This document shows positions 1 to 4,979 of a DNA stretch of 5,107 nucleotides, piece after piece; positions within the stretch are counted from its first letter, which is position 1, and every line of letters starts with the position of its first letter. A model generated the notes under the pieces. It saw nothing but the letters and a program-made list of their open reading frames with translations, did no database searches and was not told where the DNA came from. Location of the stretch: positions 1 to 5,107 of the forward strand of contig PLYW01000281.1 of NCBI GenBank assembly GCA_003151875.1. Reading direction: 5' to 3'. The translations under genes were made by a program, and so were the position numbers. This DNA is from Acidobacteriaceae bacterium (GTDB lineage Bacteria > Acidobacteriota > Terriglobia > Terriglobales > Acidobacteriaceae).

Positions 1-2
1 AT

Positions 3-470
3 AAATCTCTCGTTGAATTCAAGCTAGCTAGCAACTCCAAGCTGAAGCAAAATCTCGCTAATCAAGTAAAGGTATACGAGAAGGCCAATAATACGCTGAG
101 GAGTATCACGGTGATCTTTTATTTCTCTTATGCGGAACTTGCGAAAGTGACAGCCACATTGAAAGATCTTGGGTTGGAAGGGGCCGAAAACATTGTTCTC
201 ATAGATGCCCGAAAGGACAACAAGCCTTCAGGCCTCAACCGTGAAAATAGAAACAGCCCAAGACTGCTAGAAGCCAGGTGCTCTGGCTTCGACGAGTTGT
301 GTCCCCCCTCTATTGATTCTTTTTGCCTGGTGCCCCGTGACTGGCTCCGGATGTGCCTGGTGCCGTCCCTGAAGGAACTCGGTTTTATTTCCCACCTGAA
401 CCCAGGGCTTCCGCCCTGGGCTAAGCTCTTTCGTCCCGCAAGGCAGGACTCGCTCTATCGGGAAAGCTGA
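3..470 (+). CDS. C-terminal fragment of a PD-(D/E)XK nuclease-like protein (5' end outside window)
   Basis: The frame is already open at position 3 and runs to the TGA at 468-470, so the gene starts upstream of the window. The first residues read KSLVEFKLASNSKLKQNL. A hydrophobic strand followed by E-F-K matches the E-x-K half of a PD-(D/E)XK nuclease active site. It is followed by a helix (QNLANQVKVYEKANNT), a strand (ITVIFYFS), a helix and a strand ending in LIDARKDNKPS, an alpha/beta pattern that fits this fold. From memory, related proteins end a few residues after a DNKPS-type motif. Here the frame instead runs about 80 residues further, through the repeat at 380-450, and that tail (FISHLNPGLPPWAKLF and around) looks like translated repeat rather than protein. 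A one-base frameshift near 233 would give a normal end at 268-270. The coding status up to about 230 is well supported. The precise family and function are inference, since the catalytic Asp and the N-terminal domains lie outside the window. Confidence 0.6.
   Translation, partial: KSLVEFKLASNSKLKQNLANQVKVYEKANNTLRSITVIFYFSYAELAKVTATLKDLGLEGAENIVLIDARKDNKPSGLNRENRNSPRLLEARCSGFDELCPPSIDSFCLVPRDWLRMCLVPSLKELGFISHLNPGLPPWAKLFRPARQDSLYRES
270..290 (+). terminator. Perfect hairpin just after the probable original stop codon
   Basis: GAAGCCAG (270-277) and CTGGCTTC (283-290) form a perfect 8-bp stem with a 5-nt loop. It begins on the last base of a TAG (268-270) that would end the partial gene if one base near 233 were absent. 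No T-run follows directly, so this is a stem-loop 3' end at best and not a canonical intrinsic terminator. Confidence 0.35.
324..364. repeat. 11-bp direct repeat, TGCCTGGTGCC, two copies
   Basis: TGCCTGGTGCC occurs at 324-334 and again at 354-364, 30 nt apart. The second copy overlaps GTGCCGTCCCT (360-370), a module that also precedes the second large repeat at 1299-1309. The stretch looks like part of a mosaic of short intergenic repeats. The long open frame crossing it is probably not translated as useful protein. Confidence 0.5.
380..450. repeat. 71-bp interspersed REP-like repeat, copy A, with central hairpin
   Basis: This copy matches 1371-1441 at 66 of 71 positions without gaps and in the same orientation. 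The centre is a perfect inverted repeat: CCCAGGGC (401-408), loop ttcc, GCCCTGGG (413-420). It is flanked by an AT-rich arm (CGGTTTTATTTCCCAC) and a right arm (TCGTCCCGCAAGGC). From memory, elements of this type are scattered through intergenic DNA of Acidobacteriota. It lies 3' of the TonB_C gene on the minus strand and 3' of the partial plus-strand gene, so the hairpin could stabilise either transcript end. There is no U-run after the stem on either strand, so it is not a standard intrinsic terminator. Confidence 0.85.
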
Positions 471-509
471 GTAACGGCGCTTCACCTCAGAGTTTTTGTG
501 AGCGACCGG

Positions 510-1229
510 TTAGCGATTCTCGCTATCGACTGTATATTCCGTTTTCTTCCACTTCCCTTGGCCACCACTCAGTCCCAGAATTTCCAGGCTCTTCATGTTT
601 TCTTCCCATCGAGCTGGATAAGTTCCCTTATCGAGAACCAGGCACTCCGATGACTCCATGATGCAGAAGATCGTCACCTGCTGCTCCCGGCCGGCATCTG
701 TGATGAACGCTTTATAGCTCGCGGCCGCCGCGGTAGCTCCGGCTTTCGAAGAAAACGAGACGTCGCTGACACGCACGAGGAGTGGATACTTGGAGGTTTT
801 TACGCCTGGAAAACGGGGTGGCTGGCCAGCGCTGTCGGGATGCGGGGTCAGGCTATTGTAGAGACGAAAATTTACCTCGACATTGATCATGACCGGCACT
901 GGCTGCCCATCCTTGGTAGCTGGTTGGAAGCGCCACCGCTGCACGACCTTGATCGCCTCTTCATCCAACCCCATACCAAGCGCGCGCTGCACCCTGATCT
1001 TTTGGGGTAACCCATCTGCATCGACCACCAGCCACAACACACACGTGCCCTGATATTTGGCCTTGCGGGCCTCCTCGGAATACTCCGGGTCGGGAGCGTA
1101 GGTTGCTTTAGGAGCGGAGACGGTTCCACCCACGCGATACGCGCCAGTAGTCTGAGGATCGGTTTGCGCGGCAGCTCCACAGGCCAGCAAAAGAAGAAGC
1201 AGCAGCAACAGTCGCACGCGGAAAATCAT
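510..1229 (-). CDS. Exported TonB C-terminal domain protein
   Basis: The product is 239 residues. Residues 1-22 are an export signal: MIFRVR, a run of nine leucines (7-15), then ACGAAAQ. Cys17 sits in an LLAC context that fits a lipobox, but cleavage after AAA (19-21) by signal peptidase I is equally possible. Residues about 38-123 match the TonB C-terminal domain: PDPEYSEEAR (47-56), YQGTC (59-63), a strand with VDADG (69-73), EEAIKVVQRWRFQPA (90-104) and a closing strand ending at VNFRL. In classical TonB this domain binds the TonB box of outer-membrane transporters. Here there is no Pro-rich spacer, and the N-terminus looks cleavable or lipid-anchored, so energy transduction with ExbB/ExbD is doubtful. 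Residues 124-239 form a second region I do not recognise, with Cys189 and Cys196. The ATG start has no clear Shine-Dalgarno; the alternative GTG at codon 5 has none either. The gene appears monocistronic and lies between two same-orientation copies of the 71-bp repeat. Confidence 0.88.
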   Translation of the reverse strand: MIFRVRLLLLLLLLLACGAAAQTDPQTTGAYRVGGTVSAPKATYAPDPEYSEEARKAKYQGTCVLWLVVDADGLPQKIRVQRALGMGLDEEAIKVVQRWRFQPATKDGQPVPVMINVEVNFRLYNSLTPHPDSAGQPPRFPGVKTSKYPLLVRVSDVSFSSKAGATAAAASYKAFITDAGREQQVTIFCIMESSECLVLDKGTYPARWEENMKSLEILGLSGGQGKWKKTEYTVDSENR

Positions 1230-1316
1230 GGAATCATGGTATGCGTATCCGTGCGCCGTGAGTAGCAGATTCTTGCGCCGGTGTTTGGTGGAGGCTGCGT
1301 GCCGTCCCTACAGCCA

Positions 1317-1353
1317 CCCCAACAAGGCCGCCACGGCGGGGCGCTCGTTGGGG
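1317..1353. repeat. Large imperfect hairpin inside the repeat cluster
   Basis: CCCCAAC (1317-1323) pairs with GTTGGGG (1347-1353), and inside it CCGCC (1328-1332) can pair with GGCGG (1335-1339). The element sits between GTGCCGTCCCT (1299-1309) and the second 71-bp repeat (1371 onward). In the first locus the same two modules are separated by only 9 nt instead of 61, so this hairpin looks like an inserted module. It lies in the upstream region of the TonB_C gene and 3' of the small exported protein gene. Confidence 0.6.
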
Positions 1354-1370
1354 ACTCCGGTTGCGGGAGT

Positions 1371-1441
1371 CGGTTTTATTTCCCACTTGACCCCAGGGCT
1401 TCCGCCCTGGGCTAAGCTGTTTCGTCGCGCAAGGCGGGACT
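1371..1441. repeat. 71-bp interspersed REP-like repeat, copy B, with central hairpin
   Basis: This is the second copy of the repeat at 380-450, with five substitutions and no gaps. The central stem CCCAGGGC (1392-1399) / GCCCTGGG (1404-1411) with its ttcc loop is unchanged, while all five differences fall in the arms. Conservation concentrated in the stem suggests that the hairpin itself is the selected or mobilised part. It lies in the 333-nt gap between the TonB_C gene and the next gene. Apart from this repeat, the hairpin at 1317-1353 and the terminator near 1500, I see no gene in that gap. Confidence 0.85.
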
Positions 1442-1487
1442 GGCGCATTGGTCAGAAGGATGCTGAGCAAATCGGAAAGCTCAGGGC

Positions 1488-1528
1488 AAACAAAATCCCC
1501 ACCCTAGCCAAAAAAAGGCTAGGATGGG
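1488..1528 (-). terminator. Intrinsic terminator of the small exported protein gene
   Basis: CCTAGCC (1503-1509) and GGCTAGG (1517-1523) form a perfect 7-bp stem around a seven-A loop (seven T on the minus strand). After one mismatch the stem extends by CCCA (1498-1501) pairing with TGGG (1525-1528). Read on the minus strand the stem is followed by GATTTTGTTTG, a usable T-rich tail. It begins 34 nt past the TAG of the gene ending at 1563. The near-symmetry could also allow some termination on the other strand, but the plus-strand side has no T-run. Confidence 0.7.
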
Positions 1529-1559
1529 CCACCCGATCGGCTTGAATGGCCACCCGATC
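1527..1559. repeat. 12-bp direct repeat, GGCCACCCGATC, two copies
   Basis: GGCCACCCGATC occurs at 1527-1538 and at 1548-1559, a 21-nt period. The repeat lies between the terminator stem and the stop codon of the small exported protein gene. The first copy overlaps the outer terminator stem by two bases. It is a short local duplication of unknown role. Confidence 0.55.
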
Positions 1560-1562
1560 TAT

Positions 1563-2084
1563 CTATGGTTTTGCCGGAGAAGGCTTTGCCATCACGGCCC
1601 CGGCGAGTGTGTAGTCGCTGGTGCACGAGTAGTCCAGACCACCATCGGGTTTACCGGTGAGCTTGCAACTGCCCGACCCTTTGATACCCTTCATCTTTCC
1701 GGTGCCGCCGGCGATCTGGTACTTATTGGTCCCCGTCTGGAACGCGCCGTCTTTCAAGGTCCCGGTGCCTTGATAGTTGTAGATAACCTTGTCGCCGCTA
1801 TCGAAGGTCTCCACAAAGACTCCCCAGTTCTTCATGTGGGTTGCCGTAACTTCCGCATGCTCGGAGAAGGCGCCGTCCTTACCCTCAGCACCGCCTACTT
1901 TTCCCGCGGCGGAGCACTTTCCCTGGGCCAGGGTAAAAGCGTGGCCCGCCTGGTCACCAGCAGGGATACTCTGCTGGACGTCAGCCTTGCCGCACTTGCC
2001 CGACAACGAAGTTTTGGTTTGCGCCGAGGCCATCACAACGGCCAGAGCAACGATCGCACAGACACACAGACTCCTAAATTTCAT
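1563..2084 (-). CDS. Small secreted protein of unknown function, possibly AOC-barrel-like
   Basis: The product is 173 residues. The ATG at 2084 is preferred over longer in-frame starts because a strong AAGGAG lies 7 nt upstream and a signal peptide begins directly at MKFRS. Its hydrophobic core spans about 5-18 and cleavage is expected after ASA (19-21). The mature part is rich in Gly, Lys and Thr and alternates short strands, for example AEVTATHMKNWGVFVETF and KVIYNYQGTGTL. GGTGKMKGIKGSGSC (126-140) resembles the G-G-T-G-K-x-x-G-x-x-G-x-G motif of small beta-barrels of the allene-oxide-cyclase/dirigent-like type. Four mature cysteines (31, 57, 140, 154) could form two disulfides, which fits a periplasmic or extracellular location. 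I do not recognise a named family and no catalytic role can be assigned; a lipid- or ligand-binding barrel is a guess. The gene is bounded by terminators on both sides, so it appears to be its own transcription unit. Confidence 0.85.
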   Translation of the reverse strand: MKFRSLCVCAIVALAVVMASAQTKTSLSGKCGKADVQQSIPAGDQAGHAFTLAQGKCSAAGKVGGAEGKDGAFSEHAEVTATHMKNWGVFVETFDSGDKVIYNYQGTGTLKDGAFQTGTNKYQIAGGTGKMKGIKGSGSCKLTGKPDGGLDYSCTSDYTLAGAVMAKPSPAKP

Positions 2085-2091
2085 TCGCAAT

Positions 2092-2097
2092 CTCCTT
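2092..2097 (-). promoter_or_regulatory. Ribosome binding site (AAGGAG) fixing the start at 2084
   Basis: The minus strand reads AAGGAGATTGCGAATG, a full AAGGAG with a 7-nt spacer. It decides the start against the open frame that continues upstream to 2345. A second AAGGAG lies at 2112-2117 within a near-copy of the same leader (AAGGAGATATTGC versus AAGGAGATTGC), 20 nt further upstream and with no start codon at a suitable distance. Confidence 0.85.
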
Positions 2098-2139
2098 GGT
2101 GACTGCAATATCTCCTTTTTCACTTCAAGGAAGGGCAGA

Positions 2140-2145
2140 ATTGTA
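2140..2145 (-). promoter_or_regulatory. Possible -10 element of the small exported protein gene
   Basis: The minus strand reads TACAAT, five of six matches to TATAAT, placed 55 nt upstream of the start codon. It overlaps a GTATAC palindrome (2143-2148). No convincing -35 hexamer is found 16-18 nt upstream, so this is a weak candidate. Confidence 0.25.
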
Positions 2146-2340
2146 TACCGTGCCGCTCGTTTTCGACACGCCGAAATCGTGCTCCATCGGGCGATGACGC
2201 GGTCCACCAGTGTACGCGGAGCGCCTGACACCTGGGGTGCGGGGAGATGGCCGCACAAGTCTTCGCCGAGGCTGAGAACATACGAGACTGTGGCCCAATT
2301 CGCGGGCCTGCTACCCTCAATCGCCACAAACGCCGTGGTC
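2146..2340. other. Intergenic stretch without a recognisable gene
   Basis: Open frames cross this stretch on both strands, including an N-terminal extension of the small exported protein gene. The translated residues show no domain, signal or low-complexity pattern worth calling, and no ribosome binding site supports a start. I see no repeat copy and no RNA gene here. Confidence 0.5.
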
Positions 2341-2375
2341 AACAAAAAGAAGGCGGCCAGTTAGCCGCCCTCTTT
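2341..2375 (-). terminator. Intrinsic terminator of the foldase-propeller operon
   Basis: GGCGGC (2352-2357) and GCCGCC (2364-2369) form a 6-bp GC stem with a 6-nt loop. Past one mismatch the stem extends with AAAGA/TCTTT (2346-2350 and 2371-2375). On the minus strand the core stem is followed by TTCTTTTTGTT, a good U-tract. It starts 26 nt beyond the stop codon of the Asp-box protein gene, the expected position for the end of that transcript. Confidence 0.85.
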
Positions 2376-2401
2376 GGTTAGTCCGATGTGCGAGAACCGC
2401 T

Positions 2402-4012
2402 CTACGGCTCGGGTACCGGCGCGAATTCCACGTTCTGTACCTGGACGCCACCAACGGCAACGCGGCCGTCGGTCCAGGTTACATAAGCAGTGTTACCAAA
2501 CGCCGTGCTGTAGTCGTAATCGCCTGCATAGCAGCTCTGGATGAGGGGATCGTTCTGCGCGGGTTGGGGAATCAGTTGAGTGCTGATGGGGAAGTTCGCT
2601 CCCCAGGTAGCGCCGTTATCAGGCGATTGAACGCCATAGCGCTCGTAGCTGCATCCCGGATCGGTGACCGCGTTGCACGCCGTGGTGGCGCTGCGGCGAT
2701 CGTACCAGGAAACGGTGACCTTGGTCTGCGGCAAGGGGATGCTGGGGGTGTAGTTGACGGAGACGGACGGCATCCACTGGGTCTTGAATTGGCCGCCGGT
2801 ATCGTCGTTCAGTTTGATCGGCGTGGACCAGGTGAGACCGTTATCGGTGGAACGCACGTAGTAGATGTCCCCGTTGTCACCGCTGGCTTGTCCTTTGCCC
2901 GCGTAGGCATAGTGGATCACTCCGTTGGGACCAACGGCCGGCTCGCCCCAGCCCATGTGCCGCCAGATGGGATTGACTTTTGCGAAGTAGCCGCAGGTGC
3001 CGGCGTCACCCACAGCATTGAAGCGAGCACCCATAGTGGCCGAGGTCCAGGTGACGCCACCATCAGTGGACCGATACATGATGTTCTGGCGGGTGCTCAA
3101 ACCGCCGCCACCCTCATCCATGCCAGCAAGGAATACCGGGCTCTTGTAAAGAGCCGAGGGAGCGCCATGGCCTGGCAAGGTGCCGGTGATCTGTACGTCG
3201 CGAATGAAGGGTGAGCCATTGGCGACCTGCACGGGCGTGCTCCAGGTAACACCATCGTCCGAGTGGGTAACGTACAGGGCCCCTCCACCCACGTTGAAGT
3301 TGTTCCAGGAAATGTACATGCGGCCGTACACCGCGCTGAACGGGGAGTTGTCAACCCACATGGACTCGCGATCGTCAGCGCTGTTGTTATGGGCGCACGC
3401 TGAGGTCGTCCAAGTCTGGCCGTCAGTAGACTTCCAGGTACCGATGCCTTGACCACCGCAGCCGGTCGCCAAGTCGCCCGCAAACCACATGGCTAACTTG
3501 GAGTTGTAAACCACGATGGGATCGCCGAAGTTGGTGCCGTGGCCGGTGGCGAACGGTGACGGAACGATCTGAGTAAAGGTGGCGCCGCCGTCGAGCGAGT
3601 AGGATACTCCGGAATAGTTGCTGCCGCCGTTGGTCTCGTCGTTGTAGTTGACCACCACGGTGTGATCGCCGGGTCGCGGACTGGCGAATACCATGCTTTC
3701 GCTATGGGTGCAGGTGCTTCCGGAAGTGCAGGTGCGATTGCTGACCAGGATGTTGGGCGGTTGAGGCGTATCGCCGGTGATCTCATCGCCTGAGTCGGAA
3801 GGCCGGCCACCTTGTACGACACCGCACTCAATTAAAGTACGGCCGGCGCGCATGTTTTCTTGCTGTAACAGATGCAGGGAGGCAATCTGCGAGCAGTCGA
3901 TACCCGTTGACGTCATTTGGGCGCGGGCCTGTGGTTGGAGGACACACGCTACCAGGATGAGAATCGGTAGCGCAACGTACCATAATGTTTTAGTTCTGTT
4001 GTTTGTCTTCAT
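2402..4012 (-). CDS. Secreted Asp-box (BNR/sialidase-fold) beta-propeller protein
   Basis: The product is 536 residues. The ATG at 4012 is chosen because AAGGAG lies 4 nt upstream and MKTNNRTKTL begins a signal peptide; the longer frame to 4117 adds 35 residues read through the neighbouring gene. The hydrophobic core spans about 11-25 with cleavage expected after ARA (29-31). Cys23 in LVAC is a possible lipobox. Six Asp boxes of the S-x-D-x-G-x-T-W/F type begin at residues 139, 195, 251, 315, 388 and 463, which fits a six-bladed sialidase-like propeller. Before them lies a Cys-flanked helical segment (40-63, with QENMRAGRTLIECG). The mature protein has ten cysteines, so disulfides are likely. 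Near the C-terminus GDYDYSTAFGNTAYVTWTDGR is a typical final blade. I do not see the RIP motif or a clear Arg triad of true sialidases, so hydrolysis of sialic acid is unproven. A secreted glycan-binding or structural propeller is as likely. It overlaps the upstream foldase gene by 23 nt. Confidence 0.88.
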   Translation of the reverse strand: MKTNNRTKTLWYVALPILILVACVLQPQARAQMTSTGIDCSQIASLHLLQQENMRAGRTLIECGVVQGGRPSDSGDEITGDTPQPPNILVSNRTCTSGSTCTHSESMVFASPRPGDHTVVVNYNDETNGGSNYSGVSYSLDGGATFTQIVPSPFATGHGTNFGDPIVVYNSKLAMWFAGDLATGCGGQGIGTWKSTDGQTWTTSACAHNNSADDRESMWVDNSPFSAVYGRMYISWNNFNVGGGALYVTHSDDGVTWSTPVQVANGSPFIRDVQITGTLPGHGAPSALYKSPVFLAGMDEGGGGLSTRQNIMYRSTDGGVTWTSATMGARFNAVGDAGTCGYFAKVNPIWRHMGWGEPAVGPNGVIHYAYAGKGQASGDNGDIYYVRSTDNGLTWSTPIKLNDDTGGQFKTQWMPSVSVNYTPSIPLPQTKVTVSWYDRRSATTACNAVTDPGCSYERYGVQSPDNGATWGANFPISTQLIPQPAQNDPLIQSCYAGDYDYSTAFGNTAYVTWTDGRVAVGGVQVQNVEFAPVPEP

Positions 4013-4979
4013 CTTTCTCCTTATGCACTGGGTTTGTGGGGCCCGAAGTTTGAGGTTGAGGACCGAAACCAGGCGTCGGCCGGGCAGGCGCAAAGTAATC
4101 CTGGTCCAGCCAAACACCGCTTTGCTTCTTCAAATTTTCCAACTCTGTTTTCAATTTCTCACTTTGCAGTTGCTTCTCGATGAACGGTGACATCTCTTTC
4201 AAATCGCGACGGCTGCGATTGACCAACTGCTGCAGCACCAGGGTGTCGGCATTGTCGTCAATCACGGCCCACTCCCCTTCCTTGATGGTGAATGCCGGCT
4301 TGGCCATTTTTTCCGGCAACTCGCCGCGCCGGAAGCCCAGAGGTTCGGCATCGAGCACGACGCTGTTGGGATCGTGGATCAATTTTTTGGGATCGCTTCC
4401 TGAGGCATAGGCCTGACGGATGGCGTCGGCCAGCGCATGGGCGTCGGCTGAACTCATGCCCTGCCCGACCTTCTTCCAAACGAAGATTCTGCGCACCATC
4501 ACCACGTCATAGTCGTCCAAGTGGGCGGAATAATACGCGCTGATCTCCTCCGCAGTGGGCATGACCTGGGCTTTCAGGCGGGCAAACTCGGCGTTGGACA
4601 GGATCTGGTTGCGATCAATGGCCAGTTGCCGGACCACGTCGGGGGCCGAGTCCAGGTGATGGGCGACAGCCTGTTGCGCCAGCATCAGCAGCGACGCATA
4701 GTTTTCGCCGATGGCTCGACGGCCCAGATCGGCCGGTCCTTGTTGCGCCTCTAACGTGCTGAGTAGCGACTCGAACTCCGCCTGGGTGACGCGCACATTT
4801 CCGACTTTCAGGACGACTCGTTCACTGGGCGGCACCACACTTTGGGCCGGGGCAGCGGTCGAGGCAGCCGATGAAGACGGCGAAGAGTTTGGCGTGGAAG
4901 GTTGCTGCGCGTAAACCGCGGCAGTCAGCGAACAGGAAAGCAGAAAATACCGCAAAACTCGTACGCGCCTACATTGCAT
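3990..4979 (-). CDS. SurA/PpiC-like periplasmic foldase (parvulin-type peptidyl-prolyl isomerase family)
   Basis: The product is 329 residues. Residues 1-24 are a signal peptide (MQCRRVRVLRYFLLS, cleavage expected after VYA), followed by a Ser/Ala/Pro-rich linker (26-52). VVLKVGNVRVTQAEFESLL (55-73) is the opening of a SurA N-terminal chaperone domain, continued by helices to about residue 150 (PTAEEISAYYSAH at 141-153). Residues about 155-258 resemble a parvulin domain: a first strand VVMVRRIFV, LGFRRGELPEKMAKPAF (214-230), IKEGEWAVI, and a last strand TLVLQQLVNR. The histidines usually found in the first and last strands are replaced (RRIFV, DTLVLQ), so isomerase activity may be weak or lost while chaperone function could remain. 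A helix with a coiled-coil look (259-286) and a Pro/charged tail (297-329) close the protein. The expected role is folding or escorting exported proteins in the periplasm. It is the first gene of a two-gene operon with the Asp-box protein. The start ATG lacks a strong Shine-Dalgarno, but no better in-frame start is visible. Confidence 0.85.
   Translation of the reverse strand: MQCRRVRVLRYFLLSCSLTAAVYAQQPSTPNSSPSSSAASTAAPAQSVVPPSERVVLKVGNVRVTQAEFESLLSTLEAQQGPADLGRRAIGENYASLLMLAQQAVAHHLDSAPDVVRQLAIDRNQILSNAEFARLKAQVMPTAEEISAYYSAHLDDYDVVMVRRIFVWKKVGQGMSSADAHALADAIRQAYASGSDPKKLIHDPNSVVLDAEPLGFRRGELPEKMAKPAFTIKEGEWAVIDDNADTLVLQQLVNRSRRDLKEMSPFIEKQLQSEKLKTELENLKKQSGVWLDQDYFAPARPTPGFGPQPQTSGPTNPVHKEKDEDKQQN
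4017..4022 (-). promoter_or_regulatory. Ribosome binding site of the Asp-box protein, inside the foldase gene
   Basis: The minus strand reads AAGGAGAAAGATG, an AAGGAG with a short 4-nt spacer. It lies within the last codons of the foldase gene. This supports the start at 4012 and suggests translational coupling, because ribosomes finishing the foldase reach its stop codon 20 nt past the next start. Confidence 0.75.

Noticed and set aside
401..420. Central hairpin of the 71-bp repeat as an intrinsic terminator
   Set aside because: No T-run follows the stem on either strand, and the same element appears upstream of a gene at the second locus.
1228..1545. Plus-strand open frame across the repeat cluster
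   Set aside because: Its middle is translated 71-bp repeat (FISHLTPGLPPWAKLF), the same residues that appear in the tail of the first frame, so it reflects repeat DNA rather than a gene.
1527..1559. The two GGCCACCCGATC copies as a CRISPR remnant
   Set aside because: There are only two 12-bp units with a 9-nt gap, with no spacer of normal length and no cas gene.
2085..2345. N-terminal extension of the small secreted protein to a start at 2345
   Set aside because: It would bury a good signal peptide 87 residues inside the protein and ignore the perfect AAGGAG at 2092-2097. The extension also runs into the downstream side of the operon terminator.
1789..2364. Long plus-strand open frame opposite the small secreted protein gene
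   Set aside because: It is antisense to a gene with a signal peptide and strong ribosome site. Its own product lacks domain-like character and it has no ribosome binding site.
2402..2425. C-terminal ...APVPEP of the propeller as a PEP-CTERM sorting signal
   Set aside because: The stop codon follows the PEP directly, and the frame beyond it gives only a few polar residues before another stop. There is no membrane segment or basic tail.
2564..3214. Plus-strand frame of 216 residues opposite the propeller gene
   Set aside because: It mirrors the codon structure of the Asp-box gene, which has a regular motif pattern. The product is Gly/Val/Ala/Arg-rich antisense sequence without motifs.
4013..4117. 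Longer start of the Asp-box protein at 4117
   Set aside because: The added 35 residues are an out-of-frame reading of the foldase gene and precede an obvious signal peptide and ribosome binding site.
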